64,000 bases of DNA from Hyalangium versicolor (GTDB taxonomy: Bacteria > Myxococcota > Myxococcia > Myxococcales > Myxococcaceae): the NCBI RefSeq assembly GCF_020103695.1, contig NZ_JAHXBF010000020.1, forward strand, positions 186,001-250,000. Reading direction: 5' to 3'. Position numbers and translations under genes: made by a program. Shown piece after piece: positions 34,527 to 42,873 of the stretch. Each line of letters starts with the position of its first letter. Within the stretch, counting starts at the first letter, position 1. The notes beneath the pieces are model-generated. The model was given only the letters and a program-made list of their open reading frames with translations. It searched no databases and was not told where the DNA came from.

Positions 34527-35504
34527 TCAGGCCGTGACTTCACGGGGCGGGGCGGCATCGGGTCCCTTGGGCCCTTGCTTTTCGCGGCGCTGCCGGGCCC
34601 GTGCGCGGAGACTCGCGATCACCGCGGCGCCGATGCACACGATGATGACGCCGACCGAGACGAGCGGCGGCACATGCACCCAGGAGTCGGGGATGACCAT
34701 CTTCAGTCCGGCGAAGGCCAGGACTCCGGCGAGCCCGTAGTGCAGGTAGCGCAGCTCCGAGATGATGTGGGCCAGCGCGATGTAGAGGGCCCGCAGGCCC
34801 AGGATGGCGAAGACGTTGGACGAGTAGACGATGAACGGCTGCTGGCTGACGGAGAGCGCTGCGGGCACTGAGTCCACGGCGAAGGCGATGTCGGTGAGTT
34901 CGATGGCCATGAGCGCCACGAGCAGGGGCGAGGCCAGGAGCCGTCCGTTGCGCCGGACGATGAAGTGCGAGCCATCCACCTCGGGGTGGACGGGGAGCCG
35001 GCGGGAGAACCACTCCACGAGGGTGCTCTTGCGCTCCTTCGTGGGACTCTCGAACGCCACGCGGATGGCGGTGACGAGCAGGACGGCACCAAAGACGTAG
35101 ACCACGGGGTGCCAGTGCGAGATGGCCTCCACGCCGAGGAAGATGAAGATGCCGCGGAACACCAGCGCGCCGAAGATGCCCCAGAAGAGGACGCGCCGCT
35201 GCTCGTCCTCGGGGATGTTCAGGCTGCGGAAGATGACGAGGAAGATGAAGAGGTTGTCCAGGCTGAGGCTCTTCTCGATGAGCCACGCGCCCAGGTACTC
35301 GTGGGCGGCCTGGGAGCCATAGGAGCGCCAGACGAACACGCTGAAGCCCAGCCCCAGGGCGACCCAGCCGAGGCTCCACGCGATGGCGCTGCGCTTGGAC
35401 TCGCCATGCTTGTGCCGGTGCACCAGCAGGTCGACCGCGAGCAGACCCAGGACGAGCACCCCGAAGGCGATCCACCCCGAGACTGGAACCTGGATCGTGT
35501 TCAT
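34527..35504 (-). CDS. TerC/Alx family integral membrane protein
   Basis: 325 residues from ATG 35504 (MNTIQVPVSGWIAF; TGGGAG upstream). Eight or nine membrane helices with the family hallmarks EKSLSLDNLFIFLVIF and IELTDIAFAVDSVPAALSV, the conserved Asp/Glu pairs thought to bind metal. Members act in Mn2+ export or metal loading of secreted proteins, or in tellurite resistance. The cytoplasmic loop (FESPTKERKSTLVEWFSRRLPVHPEVDGSHFIVRRNG) is typical of the longer Alx-like branch. No riboswitch of the yybP type is evident in the 121 bp upstream. It is followed by a small lipoprotein gene. Confidence 0.92.
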   Translation of the reverse strand: MNTIQVPVSGWIAFGVLVLGLLAVDLLVHRHKHGESKRSAIAWSLGWVALGLGFSVFVWRSYGSQAAHEYLGAWLIEKSLSLDNLFIFLVIFRSLNIPEDEQRRVLFWGIFGALVFRGIFIFLGVEAISHWHPVVYVFGAVLLVTAIRVAFESPTKERKSTLVEWFSRRLPVHPEVDGSHFIVRRNGRLLASPLLVALMAIELTDIAFAVDSVPAALSVSQQPFIVYSSNVFAILGLRALYIALAHIISELRYLHYGLAGVLAFAGLKMVIPDSWVHVPPLVSVGVIIVCIGAAVIASLRARARQRREKQGPKGPDAAPPREVTA

Positions 35505-35625
35505 CTCCCACCCATCCGCGTCCTGCGAGCCAGGACGATGGAGGGAAGGTATGCATGGGGGCACGCGCGCCTGTCTGCCTGCTCGCTCCTCGGAGGAGCA
35601 GCCAGCGCCCGGGTGCCCGGTGGGC

Positions 35626-36705
35626 TCAGCCGGTCATGTGCTCGGCGGAGAGCGTCTTGTTGACGCGGCGGACGATCTCCGCGCCCAGGCTCTTGAGGGG
35701 AACCACCTGGTGGGCGATCCCCGCCTGGAGGACGGACTGGGGCATGCTGCCCACCACGCACGTCAGTGGATCCTGGACCATGATCCGGCCACCGGCCTGG
35801 CTCACCACCTGGCAACCCTTGAGCCCGTCCTGCCCCATGCCTGTCATCACCACGGCCAGCACGCCGGCGCCGTAGGCGGCGGCAGCGGAGCGGAAGAGCA
35901 CATCAGCTGCAGGGCGGCAGGAGTTCTCCATGGGGCCGCGGTGGGTGACGAGCTTCACCACGGGACCTTCTCGGGTGACGGCCAGATGGTAGTCGCCGGG
36001 AGCGACCCACACCTGTCCGGCCTTCAACTGCTCGCCGGCCAGAGCCTCGCGCACCTGAAGCGGAGAGAGCGAGTCCAGGCGCTCGGCAAAGAGCTTCGTG
36101 AAGACCGGGGGCATATGCTGGGCGATCAGCACGGGCACGGGGAAGTCGGCGGGTAGCGTGGCGATGACTTCGCTCAGCATGTTGGGCCCGCCGGTGGATG
36201 CGCCGATCACCACCACGCTGAGGCGGGGCTGCCGCTCGGGGGCCTTGGCCAACTCGTACCGCTTGCGCGGAGGAGGGAACTTCGGAGGCTCGGGCTGGAT
36301 GCGCGAGTGCAGCTCCTTGATCTTGGTGACGAGCTGCTCGCGGGCCTGATCGAGGTGGGGGACTCCACCCGCGGCGGTGGGCTTGGTGATGTAGTCACTG
36401 GCGCCGTGGGCCAGCGCATCAAGGGTGAGGGTTCCGGTGCTCGCCGCGAGCGCGCTGAAGATGAGCACGGGCAGGCGAGGGAACTGCCGGCGCAGCGCCT
36501 TGAGCACGTCCAGTCCGCTCATGTCCTGGAGGGACAACTCGAGGACGACGATCTCCGGGCGCAGGTGCTCCACCTGCTCCAGCGCCTGTTTACCGGTGGG
36601 AGCCGTGGCCACCACCTCGAGCGTGGGATCGGATCCCAGCATGTGAGAGAGCTCCCTCCGGGCGACTGCGGAGCTGTCCGCCACGAGGATTCGGATGGGA
36701 GGCAT
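35626..36705 (-). CDS. cheB: CheB-type methylesterase with degenerate receiver domain
   Basis: 359 residues. The catalytic domain (about 160-350) is intact: GASTGGPN with Ser170, AQHMPP with His197, MTGMGQDGLKG with Asp293. It should demethylate/deamidate chemoreceptor glutamates. The N-terminal receiver (about 4-120) is altered: the phospho-acceptor Asp aligns with Glu56 (PEIVVLELSLQDMSGL) and the acidic pair is reduced to Asp10-Ser11, while the Thr/Ser (FSA) and Lys108 (ITKP) positions remain. It may be constitutively active or controlled without phosphorylation. No cheA, cheR or receptor gene is adjacent. Confidence 0.9.
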   Translation of the reverse strand: MPPIRILVADSSAVARRELSHMLGSDPTLEVVATAPTGKQALEQVEHLRPEIVVLELSLQDMSGLDVLKALRRQFPRLPVLIFSALAASTGTLTLDALAHGASDYITKPTAAGGVPHLDQAREQLVTKIKELHSRIQPEPPKFPPPRKRYELAKAPERQPRLSVVVIGASTGGPNMLSEVIATLPADFPVPVLIAQHMPPVFTKLFAERLDSLSPLQVREALAGEQLKAGQVWVAPGDYHLAVTREGPVVKLVTHRGPMENSCRPAADVLFRSAAAAYGAGVLAVVMTGMGQDGLKGCQVVSQAGGRIMVQDPLTCVVGSMPQSVLQAGIAHQVVPLKSLGAEIVRRVNKTLSAEHMTG

Positions 36706-36791
36706 GAAAAGGGGGCGACAGGCGGAGGAGGTTAGGCGGCAAATTCCAGCCTAGCGCGACTCCGCACCCTCAGAGAACCCAGGAGGAGTGT

Positions 36792-36848
36792 ATGAGTGGC
36801 TTCCATCAACGGTCTGCGGCGCAGACCAACCTCGCGAGTCACCCATGA
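36792..36848 (+). CDS. Possible 18-codon microgene
   Basis: ATG 36792 to TGA 36848 encodes MSGFHQRSAAQTNLASHP. It has a near-perfect ribosome site, AGGAGGAG at 36781-36788, at ideal spacing, and a strong plus-strand intrinsic terminator 36 bp after the stop. No other plus-strand gene could use that terminator. The flanking genes both run on the minus strand. The peptide itself has no recognisable feature; a small regulatory RNA with an incidental ORF is the main alternative. Confidence 0.35.
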   Translation: MSGFHQRSAAQTNLASHP

Positions 36849-36883
36849 CCCGGCCTGTCCTGTGGGTTCAGGGGACTTCGGGA

Positions 36884-36924
36884 GGGGTTCGGCCCTAACT
36901 GGTTAGGGTCGAACCCCCCTTTTT
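36884..36924 (+). terminator. Strong rho-independent terminator (plus strand)
   Basis: Left arm 36884-36898 (GGGGTTCGGCCCTAA), loop CTGG, right arm 36903-36917 (TTAGGGTCGAACCCC): 15 pairs with one G-U, then CC and TTTTT (36920-36924). The T-run exists only in the plus direction. It is the best intrinsic terminator seen in the window. Confidence 0.85.
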
Positions 36925-36946
36925 AACTGAGCGAGGGTCATCTGAG

Positions 36947-37273
36947 TCAGGGGGAGGGCCGGACGTTGTCGCGGATCCACTCGAGATAGGGCAGATGGCC
37001 GGCAGCCACGTCGAGCCTCAGCACCTCGGGGACCTGATACGGGTGCAGGGCGACGATGCGCTCGCGAAGCGCCTCGAAGAGAGGGGCGCGCGTCTTGAGG
37101 ATGAGCAGCGCCTCGGGCTCATCGTGGATCTTCCCCTCCCAGCGGTAGATGGAGCGCAGGGCGGGCAGCACGTTGCCGCAAGCGGCCAGTTGCTCCTCGA
37201 CGAGCGTCCGAGCCAGCTCCGCGGCCTTCTCGGCCGACGGGGTGGTGACGAGGACGACGATGGCATCGGTCAT
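36947..37273 (-). CDS. cutA: Divalent-cation tolerance protein CutA
   Basis: 108 residues from ATG 37273 (MTDAIVVLVTTPS; GAGG 8 bp upstream; a TTG two codons earlier is less likely). Typical trimeric CutA1 features: LVTTPSAEKAAELARTLVEEQLAACGNVLP, SIYRWEGKIHDEPEALLILKT, LHPYQVPEVLRLDVAAGHLPYLEWI. Small cytoplasmic protein linked to copper and other metal tolerance, though its exact role is debated. Transcribed alone or after the DnaC-like gene, whose stop lies 75 bp upstream. Confidence 0.95.
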   Translation of the reverse strand: MTDAIVVLVTTPSAEKAAELARTLVEEQLAACGNVLPALRSIYRWEGKIHDEPEALLILKTRAPLFEALRERIVALHPYQVPEVLRLDVAAGHLPYLEWIRDNVRPSP

Positions 37274-37348
37274 GTTCAAGCCTCGGGGCAGGGGAGCGAA
37301 GCTCCCGCCATACCGGGCCTGCCGTGGACTGGGAAGAGGACAGCAGCC

Positions 37349-38353
37349 TCAGCGGTGCGCGCGCATCTTCGCGGGGGCGTGGTGCCCTCGGGGCTCCAAC
37401 TCGTGCCGCGTGCGCCGGTGATCCGGTGTGTCCTTGGGCAGCTCCACGAAGGTGCACATCTCGCAGAGCCGGCTGTAGATGCGCTCTCCCACGCGCTCGC
37501 GCAGCAACTCCTCGGCGCGCAGCGCGCTCTTCGCGTCCTCGGTGGAGTGGTAGCCGCTCACCGCGCGGGTCGCCTTGCGCTCCGGCTCCAGCGAGTAGTT
37601 CGTCGCGAACAGGGTGGTGCGGTTGGCGTTGTAGCGCCGGGCGATCAGCTCATCGAGCGTCTCCATCTCGAACTGGCTGCCGCGCCCCTTGCCCAACTCG
37701 TCGATGGCCAGCACCTCCACCTCGGACAGCGGACCGATGATCTCCCCGCCGCTCTTGCCCTCCTGGAAGCCGCGCCGGATGGTGGCGTAGAGCAGAGAGA
37801 TCTCCACGTAGCGGGTCGCCACGCCCACCTCGAGCACCAGGTGCGCGAGCGTGGCGCCCAGCAGGTGCGTCTTGCCCGTGCCCACCGGTCCGCTCAGCAC
37901 GAAGCCCTTGTTGGGACCCTTCTTGTCGTAGTGGTGGGCGAAGTGCAGCGCCGCGTTGCGCGCCTTGTCCTGCTGCGTCTTCGCGGGGACATAGTTGTCG
38001 AACGTGGCATGGGCCACCACGCCGGGCAGGCCCACCTCATTGAACCGGGCCACCCGCTTCACCCTCAGCGTGCACGCGCACGGAGCCAGCACCTCGTACT
38101 TGCGCGGGCCCACCTTCGTACTGAAGGTCGCCTCCTGCTCGACGAGGAGGTGCCCTCGTCCGCCACACACCTTGCACTCCACCGAGCACTCACAGATGCG
38201 CGCATGCGCGCGATCTCCCTGCCGCTCGATGAGGTACGTCCGACCCCCGCACACGCCACACGCTCCGCCACTGCCCTTGGTCCCCATGTCGGCGCGATCC
38301 ATAGCAGTCCCCCCGCCAGACGACTTGCTGAGCAGACGTTCAGGTGTCCCCAT
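37349..38353 (-). CDS. DnaC/DnaI-like AAA+ ATPase with N-terminal zinc motifs
   Basis: 334 residues from ATG 38353. The N-terminal 90 residues carry paired Cys motifs (CGVCGGR, CECSVECKVCGGRG, CACTLRV) likely to bind two zincs. The AAA+ domain follows: Walker A GPVGTGKTH, Walker B VEVLAIDELGKG, sensor-1 FATNYS, C-terminal ERIYSRLCEMCTFVEL. This is the DnaC/IstB/DnaI class; with no transposase nearby, helicase loading is more likely than an IS21 helper role. The start is 4 bp after the stop of the upstream gene, with GAGG inside that gene's end, so the pair is translationally coupled. Confidence 0.85.
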   Translation of the reverse strand: MGTPERLLSKSSGGGTAMDRADMGTKGSGGACGVCGGRTYLIERQGDRAHARICECSVECKVCGGRGHLLVEQEATFSTKVGPRKYEVLAPCACTLRVKRVARFNEVGLPGVVAHATFDNYVPAKTQQDKARNAALHFAHHYDKKGPNKGFVLSGPVGTGKTHLLGATLAHLVLEVGVATRYVEISLLYATIRRGFQEGKSGGEIIGPLSEVEVLAIDELGKGRGSQFEMETLDELIARRYNANRTTLFATNYSLEPERKATRAVSGYHSTEDAKSALRAEELLRERVGERIYSRLCEMCTFVELPKDTPDHRRTRHELEPRGHHAPAKMRAHR

Positions 38354-38357
38354 CGGG

Positions 38358-38999
38358 CTAAACCTCTTTCATCTCGAGCGCGCGGCGCAGGAGCGCCAGC
38401 AACCGGAAGCGCCGCCCCACCATGCGTGATCGCGAGGACATCCCCTGGCTCTCGGAGGCACCCCGGGCCGAGCGCCACAGCGACAGCCGCTCGGAGAAGG
38501 GCAGGGCGCGCAGCAGCGCCAGGAACACGAACCCCTCCTGATCGTCCAACTGCGCCGGCTCAGCGGGCGGGGTGCCGAGCACTGCCTCCAGCAGCCGCCC
38601 TACCCGAGGCATCAACTCCGGACGGCGCTCGCCCAGCCGCTCCAGGGCAGTCCGCAGCTTCGCGTGACGGCTCTCCTCCCACGTCATCGCACGCCGCTTC
38701 CGGGGCTGCTCGCCCTCGCCCGCGCTGCGCTCGCGGTACTTCTTGATCTCGGACTCCACCTGCCGCTGGCAGGCCCGAAGGCTGCGCAGCACCGGCTCTC
38801 CGGGCCGGGCGTCCCACAGCGCCTTCTCCGCCGAGCGCTGGATCCCCCGGGCCACCACCTCGAAGGGAACGCCCTCTCGGGCCCAGGACGTCAGAAGCTC
38901 GGTGTCCAATGCGGAGAGCATCAGCCCCGCTCCGCGCACGGCAAGAAAGTAGTCCTGCACCAGTTCCTCGAAACTGGCGCCTTCGGGCAAGAGACTCAT
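38358..38999 (-). CDS. Hypothetical protein coupled to the DnaC-like ATPase
   Basis: 213 residues from ATG 38999 (MSLLPEGASFEELVQDYFLAVRGAGLML); the longer in-frame extension upstream has no conserved look. It is helical and basic, with LDTELLTSWAREGVPFEVVARGIQRSAEK resembling the opening of DnaD-like or other replication-associated helical domains, and a KKYRERSAGEGEQPRKRRAMTWEE basic linker. Family not securely recognised. Coupling to the DnaC-like gene makes it a candidate replication-initiation partner (helicase loader or adaptor). It is divergent from gltD. Confidence 0.7.
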   Translation of the reverse strand: MSLLPEGASFEELVQDYFLAVRGAGLMLSALDTELLTSWAREGVPFEVVARGIQRSAEKALWDARPGEPVLRSLRACQRQVESEIKKYRERSAGEGEQPRKRRAMTWEESRHAKLRTALERLGERRPELMPRVGRLLEAVLGTPPAEPAQLDDQEGFVFLALLRALPFSERLSLWRSARGASESQGMSSRSRMVGRRFRLLALLRRALEMKEV

Positions 39000-39159
39000 G
39001 ATCGGGTTCGCATCGCAGGGTAGAGCAGGCAGACGGACAAGCGCTACCCCACCCATAACCTCCCAGGCCGACATGGCAGCCAACCCAACGCGTTCCAAAC
39101 AGCGTTTCTGGAAGTTTTCCGGCCAGCTTTCCCCCACCCCGGCGGCCGAGCAGGTTCAG

Positions 39160-39189
39160 TTGACCGCCCTTGCAGCCTCTGGGCATAGT
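39160..39189 (+). promoter_or_regulatory. Candidate sigma-70 promoter of glt cluster
   Basis: TTGACC (39160-39165) and CATAGT (39184-39189) with an 18-bp spacer, about 90 bp upstream of the gltD ATG. It is a moderate match to the consensus and the best seen in this intergenic region. Confidence 0.35.
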
Positions 39190-39217
39190 GACGGCCCTCG
39201 AATGGAAATTCCTAAAG

Positions 39218-39256
39218 AGTCCCGGCCACTTGCCCGGCAAGCAAGCGTCCGGGACT
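39218..39256. promoter_or_regulatory. Nested inverted repeats in gltD leader
   Basis: Outer arms AGTCCCGG (39218-39225) and CCGGGACT (39249-39256) are perfect, and the inner arms CTTGC/GCAAG flank CCG between them. They lie 23-62 bp before the gltD ATG (39280), which itself has AGGAGA 5 bp upstream. Could be an operator or an RNA hairpin in the leader. Confidence 0.45.
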
Positions 39257-39279
39257 ACACGTTCCGGGATAGGAGAGAC

Positions 39280-42200
39280 ATGCGTCGCTCGCTCCTCGTA
39301 GGCCTGCTCCTGCTGGCCTCGGTCGCGTCTGCCCAGGGGAAGAAGAACCCGCGTGAGGCCGACCTGGGCAAGAAGTCGGCCACCACCATTGACAAGTCAC
39401 TCGCCGGCGACATCTCCCGTAAAAAGGAGAAAGAGGCGGATGCGCCCGCCTTGCAGTACGACCAGTTCCGACTGGGCGTGGAGCTGCAGGTGGCCTCCAA
39501 GCGGCGCGAGCAGATCGAGTCGCTGAAGAAGATCATTGATCTGTCGCCCGACCAGACCGAGGCGCCCAGCCTGTTGTTCCGCCTGGGCGAGCTCTACTGG
39601 GAAGAGTCCAAGTTCTACGAGTTCGAGGCGAACCGGAAGGACGACGATCTCATCAAGGCCATGAACCGCAACGACGCTGCGGCCCAGCAGCGGGCCAAGG
39701 CGGAGAAGGCGGAGCTGCTCGGCAAGGCCAAGGAGTACGGCAAGCTGGCCATGGCGCAGTACACGAAGATCGTCCAGGAGTACCCGAACTTCGATCGCAG
39801 CGACGAGGTGCTCTTCTTCCTCGGCCAGTTCCTCATGGAGGACGGCCAGGACAAGAAGGCCCTCGTTGTCTACGAGCGCCTGGTGAAGAAGTTCTCGAAG
39901 TCCAAGTTCGTTCCGGACGCGTGGCTGGCCTTCGGCGAGTACTACTTCAACAACTCCAAGGGGAAGCGCCCCGAGCTGGAGCGCGCCCTCGAGGCCTATA
40001 AGCGCGCCGCCGAGTACACCGACAGCCAGGTGTACGCGTACGCCCTGTACAAGCAGGGTTGGTGCTACTTCAACATGGCGGACTACCCGGCCGCCAAGGA
40101 CAAGTTCAAGACGGTGGTGCTCTACGGCGAGCTGGCCGGCGCCGCGGCGGACAAGGACGGCGGCAAGAGCGCCAAGGGTGGCAAGAGCGGCCTGGCCAAG
40201 GAGGCCCGCACCGACTACGTGCGCACCTACGCGCGCGACGGTGACGTGATGCAGGCCCGGGACGACTTCAGCAAGGTCGCCACCAAGCCCGAGGACCGCT
40301 TCGCGATGATGAAGCAGCTGGCCAACCTCTACTACGGCGACGGTAAGGACCGTGAGGCGGCCATCACCTTCAACTCGCTCATCAAGGAGAAGCCGCTGTC
40401 GCCCGAGTCTCCGGGCTTCCAGGCGAAGATCGTCGACTGCGTGCTGCGCATGGGCAACAAGGAGCGCACCGTGGCCCAGGTGCGCCGCCTGGTGAAGATC
40501 ACCAAGGAAGTGGAGGCCTCCGGCATCGTCAAGGAGGACAAGGACAAGAAGCTGCTCGAGGAGGCCAACGAGCTGGCCGAGCGCACCCTGTCCAACCTCG
40601 CCGTCACCTGGCACAACGAGGCGCGCAAGACGCGTGACGAGGAGACGTTCAAGTACGCCGACAGCATCTACGGCGACTACCTCACGCTCTTCCCGGAGAA
40701 CCCGAAGGCGTACGACATGCGCTTCTTCTGGGCGGAGCTCCTCAACGACAACCTGAACAACTACGAGAAGGCCGCCGTCAACTACACCCTGGTCGTCCTC
40801 CAGGACGCCAAGGTGCTGGACGCCAAGGATGAGAAGGGCAACCCCAAGCCCGGCAAGCCCGGCAAGTGGCTGACCAACGCCTCCTACAACGCGGTGCTGG
40901 CCTATGACGAAGTCGTCAAGGCCGCCGAGGAGAAGGGCACCCTCAAGGCGCCGGACAGCACGGACATCAAGAAGAAGGCGACCATCGTCGAGCCGAAGAA
41001 GGGCCTGCTCGAGGCGTGCGAGCGCTACCTGAAGTACCTGCCCAAGGGCGAGAAGCGGGTGGAGATCGCCTTCAAGGCCGCCAACATCTACTACCGCTAC
41101 AACCACTTCGACGAGGCGGTGAAGCGCTTCAGCGAGATCGCCCTCAACTACCCGGACTTCAAGTTCGAGAACGGCGATCGCGCCGGCGAGGTGTCCGCCA
41201 ACCTGGTGCTCGACTCGTACAACCTCCTCAAGGACTACGAGAAGGTGAACGAGTGGGCGCGCAAGTTCTACGCGAATGACAAGCTGGCGGTGGGCAAATT
41301 CCGCGAGGACCTGTCCAAGCTCATCGAGCAGTCCTCGTTCGCCCTGGTGGCACAGCTCGAGGAGAAGAAGCAGTTCAGCAAGGCCGCCGAGGCCTACCTG
41401 AACTTCGTGAAGGACTTCCCGCAGACGAACATCGCGGACCAGGCGCTCTACAACGCGTCGGTGGACTACTTCAAAGGCAAGCAGCTGGACAAGGCCATCG
41501 AGGTCCGCCAGAGCTTGATCTCCAAGTACCCGCGCTCGCGCTTCGTGCCGGACTCCATCTACGCCAACGCCGAGGCGCAGGAGGCCATTGGTGACTTCGA
41601 GCAGGCCTCCAGCACCTTCGAGCTGTACGTGAAGGGCTACGAGCGCAGCCTGAACGAGAAGGGCGCGCCCAAGCCCGGCAAGTCCAAATCCAAGCAGGCG
41701 AAGAAGGGCAAGGACGACGGCGGCGACGAGAAGAAGGAAGAGAAGCAGAAGTGGGAGGAGCCCAAGGCCCAGATCGCGCTCTTCAACGCCGCCACCTACC
41801 GCGAGGGTCTCGGCCAGTACAAGCAGGCCCTGAAGAACCGCGAGCACTACCTGGAGCTGTGGCCCAAGACGAAGGACGCCGAGCAGATCTACCTGTCCAT
41901 CGTCTCGCTCTACGAGAAGAGCGGCGCGTACGGCAAGGCGATGAAGATGCTGGAGGAGTACGAGAAGGACAACCTCCGCTCGCCCAGCAAGGTGCTCACC
42001 GCCGAGGGCCGCATCGTCGACATCTTCGAGAACAAGCTGAAGAAGCCTCGCGACACCGCCCGCCTCTACAACCGCATCTACGAGTACTTCGACAAGCTGC
42101 CCAAGCGCACGCAGAAGGACCTGGAGAAGACGGCCATTGCGCCGGCGGCCCAGGCGCAGTTCCTCAGCGTGGACCCGGACTGGCGCGAGTATCTGCGCGT

Positions 42201-42873
42201 CAAGCTGACGTGGGGCCGCCCCGCGGACCCGAAGAAGCTCAAGGACTCCATCCTCGAGAAGAAGCGCGCGCTGGACGTGGTGCAGAAGAAGTACATCCAG
42301 ACGGTGTCCTACGGTGCCCCGCAGCCCGCCATCTGCGCGCTGCACCGCATCGGCATGGCCTACCACGAGTTCAGCGACAAGCTGATCAACGTGCCCATGC
42401 CGCCCGGCGTGGACGCGGAGACGGAGCAGGCCATCCGCGACGAGTTCAGCAAGCAGGCCGAGCCCCTCAAGCAGCAGGCCACCGAGGCCTTCGCCAGCGC
42501 CGTGACGAAGAGCCGCGAGCTGGACTTCTTCAGCGACTGCACCAAGGAGAGCCTGAAGATGCTGCGCACCACGTACGCCCCGGAGCAGTTCCCGGAGGTG
42601 CACGAGGAGAAGGTCGCGCTCAAGAAGGGCGCGGACGTGGCGCTCGGCCTGGATGTGCTCGTGGCCATCCAGGATGTGCCGCCGCCCGCGGTGCAGGAAG
42701 AGGGCACCGCGCAGGCCAAGGCGGAGGAGGTCCAGGAGGACATCGCCGACCTGGCCAAGAAGCTGCGTGAACAGACTGCCACCGACGTGAGCGCTCGCCC
42801 GGCGACGGCTCAGGACGGTACCAATCCCAAGAAGGCGTCCAACGACGATCAGGAGCCGGAGGACTTCCTCTAA
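39280..42873 (+). CDS. gltD: GltD-like periplasmic TPR protein of the gliding machinery
   Basis: 1197 residues. Signal peptide MRRSLLVGLLLLASVASAQG, then almost entirely helical TPR-like repeats (LSPDQTEAPSLLFRLGELYWEES, YPNFDRSDEVLFFLGQFLMEDG, YPDFKFENGDRAGEVSANLVLDSY). A lysine-rich low-complexity linker lies near 800-830 (KSKSKQAKKGKDDGGDEKKEE). Gene order with the following genes matches the M. xanthus G1 gliding cluster, where GltD is the first periplasmic TPR component linking inner and outer membrane complexes. Start chosen for the signal peptide and the AGGAGA site. The stop overlaps the next start (TAATG), so translation is coupled. Confidence 0.78.
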   Translation: MRRSLLVGLLLLASVASAQGKKNPREADLGKKSATTIDKSLAGDISRKKEKEADAPALQYDQFRLGVELQVASKRREQIESLKKIIDLSPDQTEAPSLLFRLGELYWEESKFYEFEANRKDDDLIKAMNRNDAAAQQRAKAEKAELLGKAKEYGKLAMAQYTKIVQEYPNFDRSDEVLFFLGQFLMEDGQDKKALVVYERLVKKFSKSKFVPDAWLAFGEYYFNNSKGKRPELERALEAYKRAAEYTDSQVYAYALYKQGWCYFNMADYPAAKDKFKTVVLYGELAGAAADKDGGKSAKGGKSGLAKEARTDYVRTYARDGDVMQARDDFSKVATKPEDRFAMMKQLANLYYGDGKDREAAITFNSLIKEKPLSPESPGFQAKIVDCVLRMGNKERTVAQVRRLVKITKEVEASGIVKEDKDKKLLEEANELAERTLSNLAVTWHNEARKTRDEETFKYADSIYGDYLTLFPENPKAYDMRFFWAELLNDNLNNYEKAAVNYTLVVLQDAKVLDAKDEKGNPKPGKPGKWLTNASYNAVLAYDEVVKAAEEKGTLKAPDSTDIKKKATIVEPKKGLLEACERYLKYLPKGEKRVEIAFKAANIYYRYNHFDEAVKRFSEIALNYPDFKFENGDRAGEVSANLVLDSYNLLKDYEKVNEWARKFYANDKLAVGKFREDLSKLIEQSSFALVAQLEEKKQFSKAAEAYLNFVKDFPQTNIADQALYNASVDYFKGKQLDKAIEVRQSLISKYPRSRFVPDSIYANAEAQEAIGDFEQASSTFELYVKGYERSLNEKGAPKPGKSKSKQAKKGKDDGGDEKKEEKQKWEEPKAQIALFNAATYREGLGQYKQALKNREHYLELWPKTKDAEQIYLSIVSLYEKSGAYGKAMKMLEEYEKDNLRSPSKVLTAEGRIVDIFENKLKKPRDTARLYNRIYEYFDKLPKRTQKDLEKTAIAPAAQAQFLSVDPDWREYLRVKLTWGRPADPKKLKDSILEKKRALDVVQKKYIQTVSYGAPQPAICALHRIGMAYHEFSDKLINVPMPPGVDAETEQAIRDEFSKQAEPLKQQATEAFASAVTKSRELDFFSDCTKESLKMLRTTYAPEQFPEVHEEKVALKKGADVALGLDVLVAIQDVPPPAVQEEGTAQAKAEEVQEDIADLAKKLREQTATDVSARPATAQDGTNPKKASNDDQEPEDFL

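Noticed and set aside
36884..36924. GGTTCG/CGAACC stretch resembling a tRNA T-arm
   Set aside because: It is a long uninterrupted hairpin with a T-run. No acceptor or anticodon arm can be drawn.
37349..38353. IstB helper of an IS21 element
   Set aside because: No IstA transposase or terminal inverted repeats nearby, and the N-terminal Cys clusters fit a DnaI-type loader better.
39397..42603. Minus-strand open frame of about 1,070 codons opposite gltD
   Set aside because: Leu/Val/Arg-rich shadow without motifs. The plus-strand protein has signal peptide and TPRs.
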